Shown: piece by piece, positions 33,587-43,053 of the stretch
How positions within the stretch are numbered: position 1 is the first letter of the stretch
Layout of the letters: each line of letters begins with the position of its first letter
Translations under genes and position numbers: made by a program
The notes under the pieces: model-generated
The model's database searches: none
What the model was told of the DNA's origin: nothing
What the model saw: the letters and a program-made list of their open reading frames with translations, nothing else
From: Agromyces albus
GTDB taxonomy: Bacteria; Actinomycetota; Actinomycetes; Actinomycetales; Microbacteriaceae
Reading direction: 5' to 3'
Assembly (NCBI RefSeq): GCF_030815405.1
Contig: NZ_JAUSWX010000001.1
Coordinates: 3,224,001-3,288,000 of the forward strand
DNA: 64,000 bases

Positions 33587-35164
33587 ATGAGCACCACCGC
33601 ACCTGCATCAGCACCCCATCGCGCCGCCGCATCCGTCACCGTCGCCACCGGTCCGCTCGGCATCGACGAGGTCGTCGCCGTGGCCCGCCACGGGGCATCC
33701 GTCGTGCTCGACCCTGCAGCGCTCGACGGCGTGGCCGCGAGCCGGGCGATCATCGAGGGACTCGCTGAAGACCCCGAGCCGCACTACGGCATCTCGACGG
33801 GATTCGGCGCGCTCGCGACGACGTTCATCGCCGCCGACCGCCGCGCCCAGCTGCAGGCGAGCCTCATCCGCTCGCACGCCGCCGGCTCGGGCGCCGAAGT
33901 CGAGACCGAGGTCGTGCGGGCACTCATGCTGCTGCGCCTCTCAACCCTCATGACCGGGCGCACGGGCGTGCGACGCGAGACCGCCGAGACCTATGCGGCG
34001 ATCCTCAACGCGGACATCACCCCGGTCGTGCGCGAGTACGGCTCGCTCGGCTGCTCGGGCGATCTCGCCCCCCTCGCGCACTGCGCCCTCGTCGCGACGG
34101 GCGAGGGTGAGGTGCGGGTCGCCGACGGCCACCTCGTGTCCGCCGCAGAAGCCCTCGCCGCCGCCGGCATCACGCCGCTCCGCCTCGCCGAGAAGGAGGG
34201 GCTCGCCCTCATCAACGGCACCGACGGCATGCTCGGCATGCTCGCCCTCGCCATCGACGACCTGCGGATGCTCCTCACCACCGCCGACATCGCCGCCGCC
34301 ATGAGCGTCGAGGGACTCCTGGGCACCGATGCTGTCTTCGCCGCCGACCTGCACGCGCTCCGCCCGCAGGCCGGCCAGGCGGACTCCGCGTCGAACCTGC
34401 GACGGCTGCTCGCCGGCTCGCCGATCGTCGCGAGCCACAAGGGCCCCGAGTGCACTCGCGTGCAAGACGCGTATTCGCTGCGGTGCGCCCCGCAGGTGCA
34501 CGGCGCCGCGCGCGACACGGTCGCGCACGCGGCATCCGTCGCCCGTGCCGAGCTCGCGAGCGCGATCGACAACCCCGTGCTCACCCTCGACGGCCGCGTC
34601 GAGTCCAACGGCAACTTCCACGGCGCGCCGGTCGGCTACGTGCTCGACTTCCTCGCGATCGCGGTGGCGGATGTCGCGAGCATGAGCGAGCGACGCACCG
34701 ACCGGTTCCTCGACCGCGCCCGCAACCAGGGCCTGCCGCCGTTCCTCGCACACGAGGTCGGCGTGGACTCGGGACTCATGATCGCCCAATACACCGCGGC
34801 GGGCATCGTGTCGGAGCTGAAGCGGCTCGCGGTGCCGGCCTCCGTCGACTCGATCCCCTCGTCGGCGATGCAGGAGGACCACGTGTCGATGGGCTGGGCG
34901 GCCGGACGGAAGCTCCGCCGGTCGATCGACGGCCTCACTCGGGTGCTCGCGATCGAGGTGATGACCGCGGCGCGGGGACTCGCGCTGCGCGCTCCGCTGG
35001 AGCCCGGGGCCGCGACCGGAGAGATCGTGCGGCTCGTCGACCGCGTGGGTGCAAGGCCCGGACCCGACCGTTTCCTCTCGCCTGAGATCGAGGCGATCTC
35101 GGCACTCGTGGGCGACGGCGAGGTCGTCGCGACCGTGGCATCGGTCACCGGGCGACTCGACTGA
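33587..35164 (+). CDS. hutH: Histidine ammonia-lyase
   Basis: A 525-residue enzyme that removes ammonia from histidine to give urocanate. The MIO prosthetic group forms from the tripeptide in YGSLGCSGDLAPLAHCA (Cys156-Ser157-Gly158 rather than the more usual Ala-Ser-Gly). Other family motifs: GISTGFGALATT, INGTDGMLGM, QDAYSLRCAPQVHGAARDT, ESNGNFHGAPVGY and QEDHVSMGWAAGRK. The ATG at 33587 was chosen as the last start before the conserved region and fits a leaderless message; the in-frame stretch upstream is antisense to hutR. Confidence 0.95.
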   Translation: MSTTAPASAPHRAAASVTVATGPLGIDEVVAVARHGASVVLDPAALDGVAASRAIIEGLAEDPEPHYGISTGFGALATTFIAADRRAQLQASLIRSHAAGSGAEVETEVVRALMLLRLSTLMTGRTGVRRETAETYAAILNADITPVVREYGSLGCSGDLAPLAHCALVATGEGEVRVADGHLVSAAEALAAAGITPLRLAEKEGLALINGTDGMLGMLALAIDDLRMLLTTADIAAAMSVEGLLGTDAVFAADLHALRPQAGQADSASNLRRLLAGSPIVASHKGPECTRVQDAYSLRCAPQVHGAARDTVAHAASVARAELASAIDNPVLTLDGRVESNGNFHGAPVGYVLDFLAIAVADVASMSERRTDRFLDRARNQGLPPFLAHEVGVDSGLMIAQYTAAGIVSELKRLAVPASVDSIPSSAMQEDHVSMGWAAGRKLRRSIDGLTRVLAIEVMTAARGLALRAPLEPGAATGEIVRLVDRVGARPGPDRFLSPEIEAISALVGDGEVVATVASVTGRLD

Positions 35165-35232
35165 CATGTCCCCGGAACGGGGCGTTGTGGTGCCATTGTC
35201 TCGATGGCAGACTGGGGTGGTCGTCGCCCGAG

Positions 35233-36819
35233 ATGACAACCCGAATGAAGATGATTTCGTTGAGCCGATCCGAATCCAGCCCGAACCGACCGTTGCGAGT
35301 GCGAGTCGCTCGACGGCGAGGGGTCGCGCTCGCGACCTTCACCACGGTGGTCATGCTGAGCTTCGTGGGGGTCAGTCCGGCGAGTGCCGAGGAGCCGGCG
35401 CCTCCCGCTCCGGCACCCGAGGCCACCGCGACGAGCGAGCCGACGCCGACGCCAGAGCCCGCACCGAGCGAGCCGCCGCCCGAGCCGGAGCAGCCCGCAC
35501 CGAGTGAGCCCGAGCCGACGACCGAGCCGACCGTAGAGCCGGCGCCGACCGTAGAGCCCGCGCCGACCGTAGAGCCCACGCCGACCGAAGAGCCCACGCC
35601 GACCGAAGAGCCCACGCCGACCGAAGAGCCCACGCCGACCGAAGAGCCCACGCCGACCGAAGAGCCCACGCCGACCGAAGAGCCCACGCCGACCGAAGAG
35701 CCCACGCCGACCGAAGAGCCCACGCCGACCGAAGAGCCCACGCCGACCGAAGAGCCGCCGGCCCCGACCGCGAACGCCGCGCCGCCCGCACCCACGGCGC
35801 CCCCGCTCTTTTTCGGCAACGGCCCGGTCGCCCGCATCGGTTCCGCCGTCGACCCGAACCTCGGCGCCCTGCTCGCGGCGCGCACGGCGGTCGACACCGC
35901 GGAGGCGACGCTCCGCGGCGCTGAAGCCGAACTGGCCGCCGCCGTCTCCACGCGTGAGGTCGCCCGCGGCATCGCCGAACATGTACAGACACTCGCCGAT
36001 GCGGATCGTGAGCAGGCCGACATCGCGACTCGCGCCTTCCTGGCGGCTTCGCAAGGCGACGGCGCCGCGATGACTTCGATGCAGGCCGTCTTCGGCCCAG
36101 GAGACGACCTGCTCGCGGGGCTCGCGGGCGTGCAGCGCGTCACCCAGATCACCGGTGACGTCGAGAAACTGCAGGCGATCGCCGCGCAGCGCTCCGAAGA
36201 GGCCGCTGCATCCGAGGCCCAAGCCCAAGCCGCCTGGGACGCGGTCGACGCCGTGCCGGTCGGCGCACTCGAGGCGGCCGTCGCCGAAGCCGAAAGCGCC
36301 GTCACCGCCGCGCGCGCTGCTCTCTCCAGCGTGCAGTCGCAAGTCGCATCCACGAGCGTGGTGCTCGTCGATTCGCTGCCTCGCGACGCCGGACAGCTGA
36401 GCCAGCAGGGGTGGGCTGCACCGGTCACCGGTCGCAAGAGCGACGGATTCGGACCGCGGCCCGACAAGCCGCTTGCCGGCGTGAACGAGTTCCACCGCGG
36501 CACCGACATCGCCGCGAGCTGCGGCGCCCCGTTGTTCGCCGCGACCGGCGGCACCGTGCTCGAGGCGCGTCCCAACGGCAGCTACGGCAACTGGGTGCTG
36601 ATCGACCACGGTGCAGGGGTCTCGACCGGCTATGCGCACCTCGCCGTCGGCGGCGTCTTCGTCTCGGACGGCCAGATCGTCTCGCCCGGACAGCTCATCG
36701 GCACGGTCGGCAGTACCGGCGCCTCCACCGGTTGCCACTTGCACTTCGAGGTTCGCCTCGGCGGTGTCGCGATCGACGCAGAGCCGTTCATGGCCGCTCG
36801 CGGCATCCGCCTCGGCTGA
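35233..36819 (+). CDS. Secreted M23 metallopeptidase with (EEPTPT) repeat stalk
   Basis: A 528-residue exported protein. Signal peptide with RVARRRGVALATFTTVVMLSFV and cleavage near SPASAEEP. Next a proline/glutamate/threonine stalk of about 120 residues, including ten exact hexapeptide repeats, then a coiled-coil region (~residues 215-375), then an M23 (lysostaphin-type) domain with zinc ligands in EFHRGTDIAA (H, D), GYAHLAVGG and CHLHFEVRLGG. It would cut peptidoglycan cross-links or bind wall; the coiled coil resembles those of cell-division hydrolases. The start is uncertain (ATG 35233, 35245 or 35251). It separates hutH from hutU and has no known link to histidine use. Confidence 0.88.
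   Translation: MTTRMKMISLSRSESSPNRPLRVRVARRRGVALATFTTVVMLSFVGVSPASAEEPAPPAPAPEATATSEPTPTPEPAPSEPPPEPEQPAPSEPEPTTEPTVEPAPTVEPAPTVEPTPTEEPTPTEEPTPTEEPTPTEEPTPTEEPTPTEEPTPTEEPTPTEEPTPTEEPTPTEEPPAPTANAAPPAPTAPPLFFGNGPVARIGSAVDPNLGALLAARTAVDTAEATLRGAEAELAAAVSTREVARGIAEHVQTLADADREQADIATRAFLAASQGDGAAMTSMQAVFGPGDDLLAGLAGVQRVTQITGDVEKLQAIAAQRSEEAAASEAQAQAAWDAVDAVPVGALEAAVAEAESAVTAARAALSSVQSQVASTSVVLVDSLPRDAGQLSQQGWAAPVTGRKSDGFGPRPDKPLAGVNEFHRGTDIAASCGAPLFAATGGTVLEARPNGSYGNWVLIDHGAGVSTGYAHLAVGGVFVSDGQIVSPGQLIGTVGSTGASTGCHLHFEVRLGGVAIDAEPFMAARGIRLG
35584..35763 (+). repeat. Ten tandem 18-bp repeats in the peptidase stalk
   Basis: The unit accgaagagcccacgccg recurs every 18 bp from 35584 to 35746; units one to nine are exact and the last diverges at its 3' end. 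Three related gta-gag variants precede it. The array encodes TEEPTP repeats and can vary in copy number. Confidence 0.92.
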
Positions 36820-36841
36820 GTCGACCGGACATCCTGGGTTG

Positions 36842-36857
36842 GTCTGGGATCCCAGAC
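36842..36857. promoter_or_regulatory. HutR operator 2, upstream of hutU
   Basis: The perfect 16-bp palindrome GTCTGGGATCCCAGAC, differing from operator 1 only in one symmetric pair. It ends 54 bp before the hutU ATG, matching the 55 bp at hutH. Confidence 0.75.
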
Positions 36858-36876
36858 GGGCTGGCCGCGGCATCCG

Positions 36877-36905
36877 TTGTCGCCGGATGCCGCGTGCGGT
36901 GAGAT
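36877..36905 (+). promoter_or_regulatory. Putative leaderless hutU promoter
   Basis: TTGTCG (36877-36882), a 17-bp spacer, TGAGAT (36900-36905), then six bases to the ATG. The operator ends 19 bp upstream of the -35, an activator position. Confidence 0.5.
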
Positions 36906-36911
36906 CGGAAC

Positions 36912-38579
36912 ATGACCGACGCACCCACCACCCGGCGCACCGTCCGCGCAGCACGCGGCACCGAGCTCACCGCGAAGAGCTGGCAGACCGAGGCGCCGCT
37001 GCGCATGCTCATGAACAACCTCGACCCCGAGGTGGCCGAGCGCCCCGACGACCTCATCGTCTACGGCGGCACCGGGAAGGCCGCCCGCAACTGGGAGTCG
37101 TTCGACGCGATCGTGCGCACGCTCGAGGGGCTCGAGTCCGATGAGACGCTGCTCGTGCAGTCGGGCAAGCCCGTCGGCGTCTTCCGCACGCACGAGTGGG
37201 CTCCGCGTGTGCTCATCGCCAACTCGAACATCGTCGGGGATTGGGCGACGTGGCCCGAGTTCCGCCGGCTCGAGCAGCTCGGCCTCACGATGTACGGGCA
37301 GATGACGGCCGGCTCGTGGATCTACATCGGCACGCAGGGCATCTTGCAGGGCACGTACGAGACGTTCGGCGCGATCGCGCGCGCCCGCTTCGAAGGGTCG
37401 CTCGCCGGCACGCTCACCCTCACCGGCGGGTGCGGCGGCATGGGCGGCGCGCAGCCGCTCGCGGTCACGATGAACGAGGGAGTCGTGCTCATCGTCGACG
37501 TCGACGAGACCCGGCTCGCGCGCCGGGTCGAGCACGGCTACCTCGACGAGCTCGCCGTCGACCTCGACGACGCGGTCGCGAGGGTGCTCGCGGCGAAGGA
37601 CGAGCGCCAGCCGCTCTCGGTCGGCGTCGTCGGCAACGCGGCGACCGTGTTCCCCGCGCTGCTCGCACGCGGTGTGCCGATCGACATCGTCACCGACCAG
37701 ACGAGCGCCCACGACCCGCTGTCGTATCTGCCTGAGGGGGTTACCGTCGCCGAGTGGCACGAGCTCGCGGCATCCGACCCCGAAGACTTCACGCGGCGAG
37801 CGCGCGCCAGCATGGCGAAGCACGTCGAGGCGATGGTCGGGTTCCAGGATGCCGGCGCCGAGGTGTTCGACTACGGCAACTCGATCCGCCGCGAGGCCGA
37901 GCTCGGCGGCTACGACCGCGCCTTCGCGTTCCCGGGGTTCGTGCCCGCGTACATCCGCCCGCTCTTCGCCGAGGGCAAGGGGCCGTTCCGCTGGGCGGCG
38001 CTCTCGGGCGACCCCGCCGACATCGCGGCGACCGACCGGGCGATCCTCGAGCTCTTCCCCGACGACGAGCACCTCCGCCGCTGGATCACGAAGGCCGGCG
38101 AGAAGGTGCACTTCGAGGGCCTGCCGGCCCGCATCTGCTGGCTCGGCTACAAGGAACGACACCTCGCGGGGCTGAGGTTCAACGAGATGGTCGCCTCGGG
38201 CGAGCTCAGCGCACCGGTCGTGATCGGCCGCGACCACCTCGACTCGGGCTCGGTCGCCTCGCCGTATCGCGAGACCGAGGCGATGGCCGACGGCTCCGAC
38301 GCGATCGCCGACTGGCCGCTCCTGAACGCCCTGCTCAACACGGCCTCGGGCGCGACGTGGGTCTCGATCCACCACGGCGGCGGCGTGGGCATCGGCCGCT
38401 CGATCCACGCCGGCCAGGTGATCGTCGCCGACGGCACCCCGCTCGCGGCCGAGAAGATCGAGCGCGTGCTCGTGAACGACCCCGGCACGGGCGTCATGCG
38501 GCACGTCGACGCCGGCTACGAGCGCGCGGTCGAGGTCGCCCACGAGCGCGGCCTGCGCATCCCGATGCAGGAAGGCTGA
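36912..38579 (+). CDS. hutU: Urocanate hydratase
   Basis: A 555-residue NAD-dependent enzyme converting urocanate to imidazolonepropionate. The tightly bound NAD+ site shows as [55 protein letters not shown] and [11 protein letters not shown] (conserved Cys) are family hallmarks. Length equals the usual ~555. ATG without a clear SD but six bases after a -10 element, so probably leaderless. hutI begins three bases after the stop. Confidence 0.97.
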   Translation: MTDAPTTRRTVRAARGTELTAKSWQTEAPLRMLMNNLDPEVAERPDDLIVYGGTGKAARNWESFDAIVRTLEGLESDETLLVQSGKPVGVFRTHEWAPRVLIANSNIVGDWATWPEFRRLEQLGLTMYGQMTAGSWIYIGTQGILQGTYETFGAIARARFEGSLAGTLTLTGGCGGMGGAQPLAVTMNEGVVLIVDVDETRLARRVEHGYLDELAVDLDDAVARVLAAKDERQPLSVGVVGNAATVFPALLARGVPIDIVTDQTSAHDPLSYLPEGVTVAEWHELAASDPEDFTRRARASMAKHVEAMVGFQDAGAEVFDYGNSIRREAELGGYDRAFAFPGFVPAYIRPLFAEGKGPFRWAALSGDPADIAATDRAILELFPDDEHLRRWITKAGEKVHFEGLPARICWLGYKERHLAGLRFNEMVASGELSAPVVIGRDHLDSGSVASPYRETEAMADGSDAIADWPLLNALLNTASGATWVSIHHGGGVGIGRSIHAGQVIVADGTPLAAEKIERVLVNDPGTGVMRHVDAGYERAVEVAHERGLRIPMQEG

Positions 38580-38582
38580 CGG

Positions 38583-39830
38583 ATGACGCGGGCCGGCGCA
38601 CTCCTCATCACGAACATCGGCGAGCTCGTCACGAACGACCCGGCGCCGCTTCGGGACGGCGGCCGGCTCGGCATCATCCGCGACGCCGCGGTGCTGATCG
38701 AGGGCGACCGCATCACGTGGGTCGGCCCCGCCGAGACCCCGGGGCATGACCCGGGCTTCGCCGCGGCCGCGCAGGGCACTCCTGGAGCGCCGGAGGTCGT
38801 CGACGCGGGCGGCCGCGCGGTCATCCCCGGGTTCGTCGACAGCCACACGCACCTCGTCTTCGGCGGCGATCGCGCCGAGGAGTTCGCCGCACGCATGGCG
38901 GGTCGCCGCTACGAGGCTGGCGGCATCCGCTCGACCGTCGCCGCGACCCGGGCCGCGAGCGATGATGAGCTGCGGGCTCGCCTCGCGTCGTTCGTCGCCG
39001 AGCTGCACGCGCAGGGCACGACCACGTTCGAGATCAAGTCCGGCTACGGCCTGAGCGTCACCGACGAGGAACGGCTCGTGCGCCTTGCGCGGGAGGTCAC
39101 CGAGGAGGTGACGTTCCTCGGTGCCCACGTGGTTCCGGCCGAGTACGCCGACCGCGAGGGCGGCGCCGACGCCTACGTCGACCTCGTCGTGGGCGAGATG
39201 CTCGCCGCGTGTGCGCCGCACTCCCGCTGGGTCGACGCGTTCTGCGAGCGCGGTGCGTTCACGCCCGAGCAGTCCCGCCGCGTGCTCGAGGCGGGATCAG
39301 CCGCCGGACTCGGCGTTCGGGTGCACGGCAACCAGCTCGGCGAGGGCGACGGGGTGCGTCTCGCGGTCGAGCTCGCCGCGGCATCCGTCGACCACTGCAC
39401 CTACCTGAGCGACGCGGATGTCGCGGCGCTCGCGACATCCGACACGATCGCGACCCTGCTCCCGGGCGTCGAGTTCTCGACCCGGCAGCCCTACCCCGAC
39501 GCGCGGCGCCTCATCGACGAGGGAGTCACGGTGGCGCTCGCGAGCGACTGCAACCCGGGCTCGAGCTTCACGAGCTCGATGCCGTTCTGCATCGCCGTCG
39601 CCGTGCGCGACATGGGCATGACACCCGCCGAAGCCGTGTGGGCCTCGACCGCCGGCGGGGCGGCGGCGCTGCGGCGAACGGATGTCGGGGCGCTCCGGGC
39701 CGGTGCGCGCGCCGACCTCGTGCTGCTCGACGCGCCGAGCCACGTGCACCTCGCCTACCGGCCGGGCGTGCCGCTCGTGAGCCGCGTGTGGAAGGGCGGG
39801 GCGGTCGTCACGGGGCCCGGCGCTCGGTAG
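38583..39830 (+). CDS. hutI: Imidazolonepropionase
   Basis: A 415-residue amidohydrolase that opens the imidazolone ring to give N-formiminoglutamate. Metal ligands in [15 protein letters not shown] (HxH), substrate loop [12 protein letters not shown], then [30 protein letters not shown] and the Asp in [13 protein letters not shown]. It is co-transcribed with hutU. No hutG or hutF is present within the window, so the next step must be encoded elsewhere. Confidence 0.96.
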   Translation: MTRAGALLITNIGELVTNDPAPLRDGGRLGIIRDAAVLIEGDRITWVGPAETPGHDPGFAAAAQGTPGAPEVVDAGGRAVIPGFVDSHTHLVFGGDRAEEFAARMAGRRYEAGGIRSTVAATRAASDDELRARLASFVAELHAQGTTTFEIKSGYGLSVTDEERLVRLAREVTEEVTFLGAHVVPAEYADREGGADAYVDLVVGEMLAACAPHSRWVDAFCERGAFTPEQSRRVLEAGSAAGLGVRVHGNQLGEGDGVRLAVELAAASVDHCTYLSDADVAALATSDTIATLLPGVEFSTRQPYPDARRLIDEGVTVALASDCNPGSSFTSSMPFCIAVAVRDMGMTPAEAVWASTAGGAAALRRTDVGALRAGARADLVLLDAPSHVHLAYRPGVPLVSRVWKGGAVVTGPGAR

Positions 39831-39845
39831 CACCGACGCATGCGC

Positions 39846-40142
39846 TCAGTCGTCGTCGCTGTGACGCAGCCTGCGGCGCGCCGACAGCAAGGTGATCTCG
39901 GGTCGCTCGGCGATGAGCCGTTCAGCGCGGTCGAGCGCGTCGGTCACTCGTTCCGAGTGCGCCGCGACAACCGCGACCCCGATCTCCGCCCGCCGATGCA
40001 GGTCGTGATCGCCGACCTCGGCGACGCTCACATCGAGGTTCCGCCGGAGTTCGGCGATGATCGGCCGCAGCACTGCACGCTTGCCCTTCAGCGAGTGCAC
40101 GTCGCCGAGCAGCACGTCGAACTCCATCCAGCCGATCCACAC
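39846..40142 (-). CDS. DUF503 (YlxP-like) protein
   Basis: A 98-residue protein with the family start WIGWMEFDVLLGDVHSLKGK and RPIIAELRRNLDVSVAEVGD. In many bacteria ylxP lies near rbfA in a translation operon, but not here. Function is unknown. The start is a GTG inferred from family alignment. It is convergent with hutI and lies 43 bp after the DUF6510 gene, perhaps in the same transcript. Confidence 0.85.
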   Translation of the reverse strand: MWIGWMEFDVLLGDVHSLKGKRAVLRPIIAELRRNLDVSVAEVGDHDLHRRAEIGVAVVAAHSERVTDALDRAERLIAERPEITLLSARRRLRHSDDD

Positions 40143-40185
40143 AGGCTCATTCCTCCCGACCGCAGCGGGCGCCTCAGCGGGCGCT

Positions 40186-40443
40186 TCAGCGGCGCCGCAC
40201 CTCGATCGCGCTCACGCCGCTGAACCCGATCCACGCGCGGTCGTCGGACTCGACGAGGGTGGCGAGCACCTGCTCGCACGACGCGCACCGCAGCACCGAT
40301 CCGGCAGGGCTCGTATAGACCATGGCGCGGGCGAGTTCGGCGACGGAGCCGCATCCGTTGCACCGCGCGACCGCGGTCGTGACGTCGAATGCGAAGAACT
40401 CGGCGAGCGGACCGGCGATGGCGTTGCCGTCGACGTGCTGCAT
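40186..40443 (-). CDS. DUF6510-type zinc-ribbon protein
   Basis: An 85-residue protein with two CxxC knuckles (CNGCGSVAE and CASCEQVL), which probably bind one zinc. The ATG overlaps the reductase stop (TGATG). It is third in a unit with a ferredoxin-reductase-like protein and a sulfite-oxidase-like molybdoenzyme, so it may assist that redox system. Family name is from memory of similar actinobacterial gene sets. Confidence 0.78.
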   Translation of the reverse strand: MQHVDGNAIAGPLAEFFAFDVTTAVARCNGCGSVAELARAMVYTSPAGSVLRCASCEQVLATLVESDDRAWIGFSGVSAIEVRRR

Positions 40444-41294
40444 CAGATGCCTCCGAATCGTTCGGTACGGATGTCGCGGGCATCGTGCCCGAGCTCGATG
40501 AGCCAGCTCGCGACTCGCTCGACGAAGCCCGTCGAGCCGCACACGTACACGATCGGCCGCTCGGTGGCGGGAAGCACCGCAGCTGCGAGCGCCGCACGCG
40601 TGACCCGGCCGGCCAGGTTCGGCCACCCGTCGGGCGTGCGCCGGGTGTAGACGAGATCGAGCCGGAAGACGTCGGATGCCGCGGCGAGCGCCATGAGCTC
40701 CTCGGCGAAGAACAGGTCGTCGGGCGTGCGCACCGAGTACAGCATGCGGAACGGCGTGAGGTCTCGTGCCTCGGCGTGTGCAGTCGCCATCGCGAAGAGG
40801 GGCACGATGCCCGAGCCGCCCGCGATGAGCTGCACCGGCCGGGCCCGGAGAGCGGATGCCGCGCCCCCGGCTCCATCGCCGGCCGCACGAACAGCCCCGC
40901 GATCCACCGGGCGCCACACGAAGAACGCGCCCAGCGGACCGTGCACCTCGAGCCGGTCGCCCACACGCACCTCGTCGACGAGGAACGGCGACACCTCCCC
41001 ATCGGGCAGCTTGTCGACCGCGAGCACGACCCGGGTGCCCGGTCCCGACGAGGCGATCGAGTACGAGCGGGTCACCGTGTACCCGTCGGGGGCGGTGAGC
41101 CGGAGGTCGAGGTGCTGCCCGGCAGCGTTGCCGGGCCATCCGTCGACGTCGAGTTCGAGTCGTGCCGCCTTCGCGGTCTCCTGGCGCGTGGCGACGACCG
41201 TCGCGACGTGCCAGCCGGCGCGCGGCATGGCGGCGAGCGCCGGTGCGGGCTCGCTCGTCGCCGACGTCGCCGTCGCGGTCGAGGCGTCGCTCAC
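40443..41294 (-). CDS. FAD/NAD(P)H-binding oxidoreductase (ferredoxin-reductase-like)
   Basis: A 283-residue flavoprotein reductase. FAD site in TVTRSYSIASS (R-x-Y-S), NAD(P)H site in LIAGGSGIVPLFAM and VYVCGSTGFVERV. There is no [2Fe-2S] domain, unlike PaaE. The GTG start overlaps the molybdoenzyme stop (GTGA). It probably passes electrons to or from the molybdoprotein upstream. Confidence 0.87.
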   Translation of the reverse strand: MSDASTATATSATSEPAPALAAMPRAGWHVATVVATRQETAKAARLELDVDGWPGNAAGQHLDLRLTAPDGYTVTRSYSIASSGPGTRVVLAVDKLPDGEVSPFLVDEVRVGDRLEVHGPLGAFFVWRPVDRGAVRAAGDGAGGAASALRARPVQLIAGGSGIVPLFAMATAHAEARDLTPFRMLYSVRTPDDLFFAEELMALAAASDVFRLDLVYTRRTPDGWPNLAGRVTRAALAAAVLPATERPIVYVCGSTGFVERVASWLIELGHDARDIRTERFGGI

Positions 41295-41884
41295 CAGTAG
41301 CGCTCTTCCTTCCACGGGTCGCCGTGGAGGTGGTAGCCGTTCTGCTCCCAGAATCCGGGCTCATCTTCGCCCATCATGACGAGTCCGCGTACCCACTTCG
41401 CGCTCTTCCAGAAGTAGAGGTGCGGCACGAGCAGTCGCGCGGGCCCACCGTGCTCTGGGTCGAGCGGCTCGCCGTCGAACTCGAACGCGATCCACGCCTT
41501 GCCGTCGAGCAGGTCGTCGAGCGCGAGGTTGGTCGTGTAGCCGCCGTAGCTGTGCGCCATCACGTACTCGTACTGGGTCTCGACGTCCTCGAAGAGGGTG
41601 TCGAGCGAGACGCCGCGCCAGCTCGTGCCGAGCTTCGACCAGTGGGTCACGCAATGGATGTCGGTGTCGACCTCCTCGATCGGCAGCGCCATGAACTGCT
41701 CCCAGTTCCATGAGTGCACACCGCCGGTCTCGGTCGCGATCGAGAACTCCCACTCGGCGGTGTCGATCTCGGGCGTTGGCCCGGCCGACAGCACCGGAAA
41801 GTCGTGCGCGAGGGTCTGTCCGGGTGGGAGGCGCTCGTCGCGTTCATGGCCTCGGCCGCTGAACCCCCTGGTGATGAACGACAT
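41291..41884 (-). CDS. Sulfite oxidase-like molybdopterin-dependent oxidoreductase
   Basis: A 197-residue protein of the sulfite oxidase / MsrP (YedY) fold. The molybdenum-ligating Cys is in DIHCVTHWSKLGTSWRGV; SYGGYTTNLALDDL, HGGPARLLVPHLYFWKSAKW and WVRGLVMM follow. It is shorter than YedY and has no Tat signal, so it is cytoplasmic. First gene of a three-gene unit. ATG after GGGGAGGAG. moaA starts 100 bp away on the other strand, so user and cofactor genes are adjacent. Confidence 0.92.
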   Translation of the reverse strand: MSFITRGFSGRGHERDERLPPGQTLAHDFPVLSAGPTPEIDTAEWEFSIATETGGVHSWNWEQFMALPIEEVDTDIHCVTHWSKLGTSWRGVSLDTLFEDVETQYEYVMAHSYGGYTTNLALDDLLDGKAWIAFEFDGEPLDPEHGGPARLLVPHLYFWKSAKWVRGLVMMGEDEPGFWEQNGYHLHGDPWKEERYW

Positions 41885-41973
41885 TGCGACTCCTCCCCTT
41901 GGGTTTCACGCCACTGGGTCTCACGATAGTGACGGCGGCATCCGCTGTCATCCGTTGGAAACGCGCAACCGCT

Positions 41974-41979
41974 TAAACT
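41974..41979 (+). promoter_or_regulatory. -10 element of the leaderless moaA transcript
   Basis: TAAACT followed by exactly six bases and the ATG at 41986; no SD is present. Confidence 0.6.
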
Positions 41980-41985
41980 CGTTGC

Positions 41986-43053
41986 ATGGCGGCCATTCAG
42001 CTCGGCAAGCCGGCAGTGCGCCGGTCGCCTTCTGCTGCGCCCTCGATCGAGGGCCGACCGGATGTCCCGGGGCTCGTCGATCGCTTCGGCCGCGTCGCTC
42101 GCGACCTGCGCATCTCGATCACCTCGGCCTGCTCGCTGCGCTGCACGTATTGCATGCCGGCCGAGGGGCTTCCGGTGATCCCCCGCGACGAGTTGCTTTC
42201 GGCGACTGAACTCGCCCGGCTCGTCGGCATCGCGGTGCGCGACCTCGGCGTGCGCGAGGTGCGCTTCACCGGGGGCGAGCCGCTCACGCGAGGCGACCTG
42301 GTCGAGATCATCCAGCGCAGTGCGGATGCCGCGCCGGGCACGCCCCTTGCGCTCACGACCAACGGCATCGGGCTCGAGAAGCGCGCGCAGGCGCTTGCCG
42401 ACGCGGGCCTCGGCCGCGTCAACGTCTCGCTCGACACGCTCGACCGTGAGCACTTCACCCGGCTCACGCGGCGCGACCGGCTGCCCGCGGTGCTCGCCGG
42501 CATCGCCGCGGCCCACCGCGCGGGCCTCGGGCCGATCAAGATCAACGCGGTCGCGATGCGCGAGACGCTGCACGACGCTCCCGCCCTGCTCGCGTGGGCC
42601 ATCGATCACGGATGCCGCTTGCGGTTCATCGAGCAGATGCCGCTCGACGCCGACGAGACGTGGAAACGCGACAACATGGTCGACGCCGACGAGCTCCTCC
42701 GCGTGCTCGGCGAGCGCTTCGTGCTCGAGGCCGTCGGCCGCGACGATCCGTCGGCGCCCGCTGAAGACTGGCTCGTCGACGGCGGTCCGGCGACGGTCGG
42801 CATCATCGCCTCGGTGACGCGATCGTTCTGCGCGGCGTGCGACCGCACCCGGCTCACCGCCGAGGGATCGGTGCGCTCGTGCCTCTTCGGCGACGATGAG
42901 ACCGACCTTCGCGCGCTCCTCCGTGGTGGAGCGGACGACGCGACCATCTCCGATCGCTGGCGCGCCGCCATGTGGGGCAAGAAGGCAGGCCACGGCATCG
43001 ACGACGACGACTTCGTGCGCCCCGCGCGTTCCATGGGCGGCATCGGTGGCTGA
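41986..43053 (+). CDS. moaA: GTP 3',8-cyclase
   Basis: A 355-residue radical-SAM enzyme for the first step of molybdopterin synthesis. The N-terminal [4Fe-4S] motif is [26 protein letters not shown] and NVSLDTLD follow; the C-terminal cluster motif is [19 protein letters not shown]. The C-terminal GG expected in many MoaA proteins is replaced here by a GGIGG end. It overlaps moaD by eight bases. Confidence 0.96.
   Translation: MAAIQLGKPAVRRSPSAAPSIEGRPDVPGLVDRFGRVARDLRISITSACSLRCTYCMPAEGLPVIPRDELLSATELARLVGIAVRDLGVREVRFTGGEPLTRGDLVEIIQRSADAAPGTPLALTTNGIGLEKRAQALADAGLGRVNVSLDTLDREHFTRLTRRDRLPAVLAGIAAAHRAGLGPIKINAVAMRETLHDAPALLAWAIDHGCRLRFIEQMPLDADETWKRDNMVDADELLRVLGERFVLEAVGRDDPSAPAEDWLVDGGPATVGIIASVTRSFCAACDRTRLTAEGSVRSCLFGDDETDLRALLRGGADDATISDRWRAAMWGKKAGHGIDDDDFVRPARSMGGIGG

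Noticed and set aside
34636..39221. Very long minus-strand frames opposite hutH, the M23 peptidase, hutU and hutI
   Set aside because: Glycine/valine or arginine repeats mirror the peptidase repeat array, and the frames lie against well-identified plus-strand genes.
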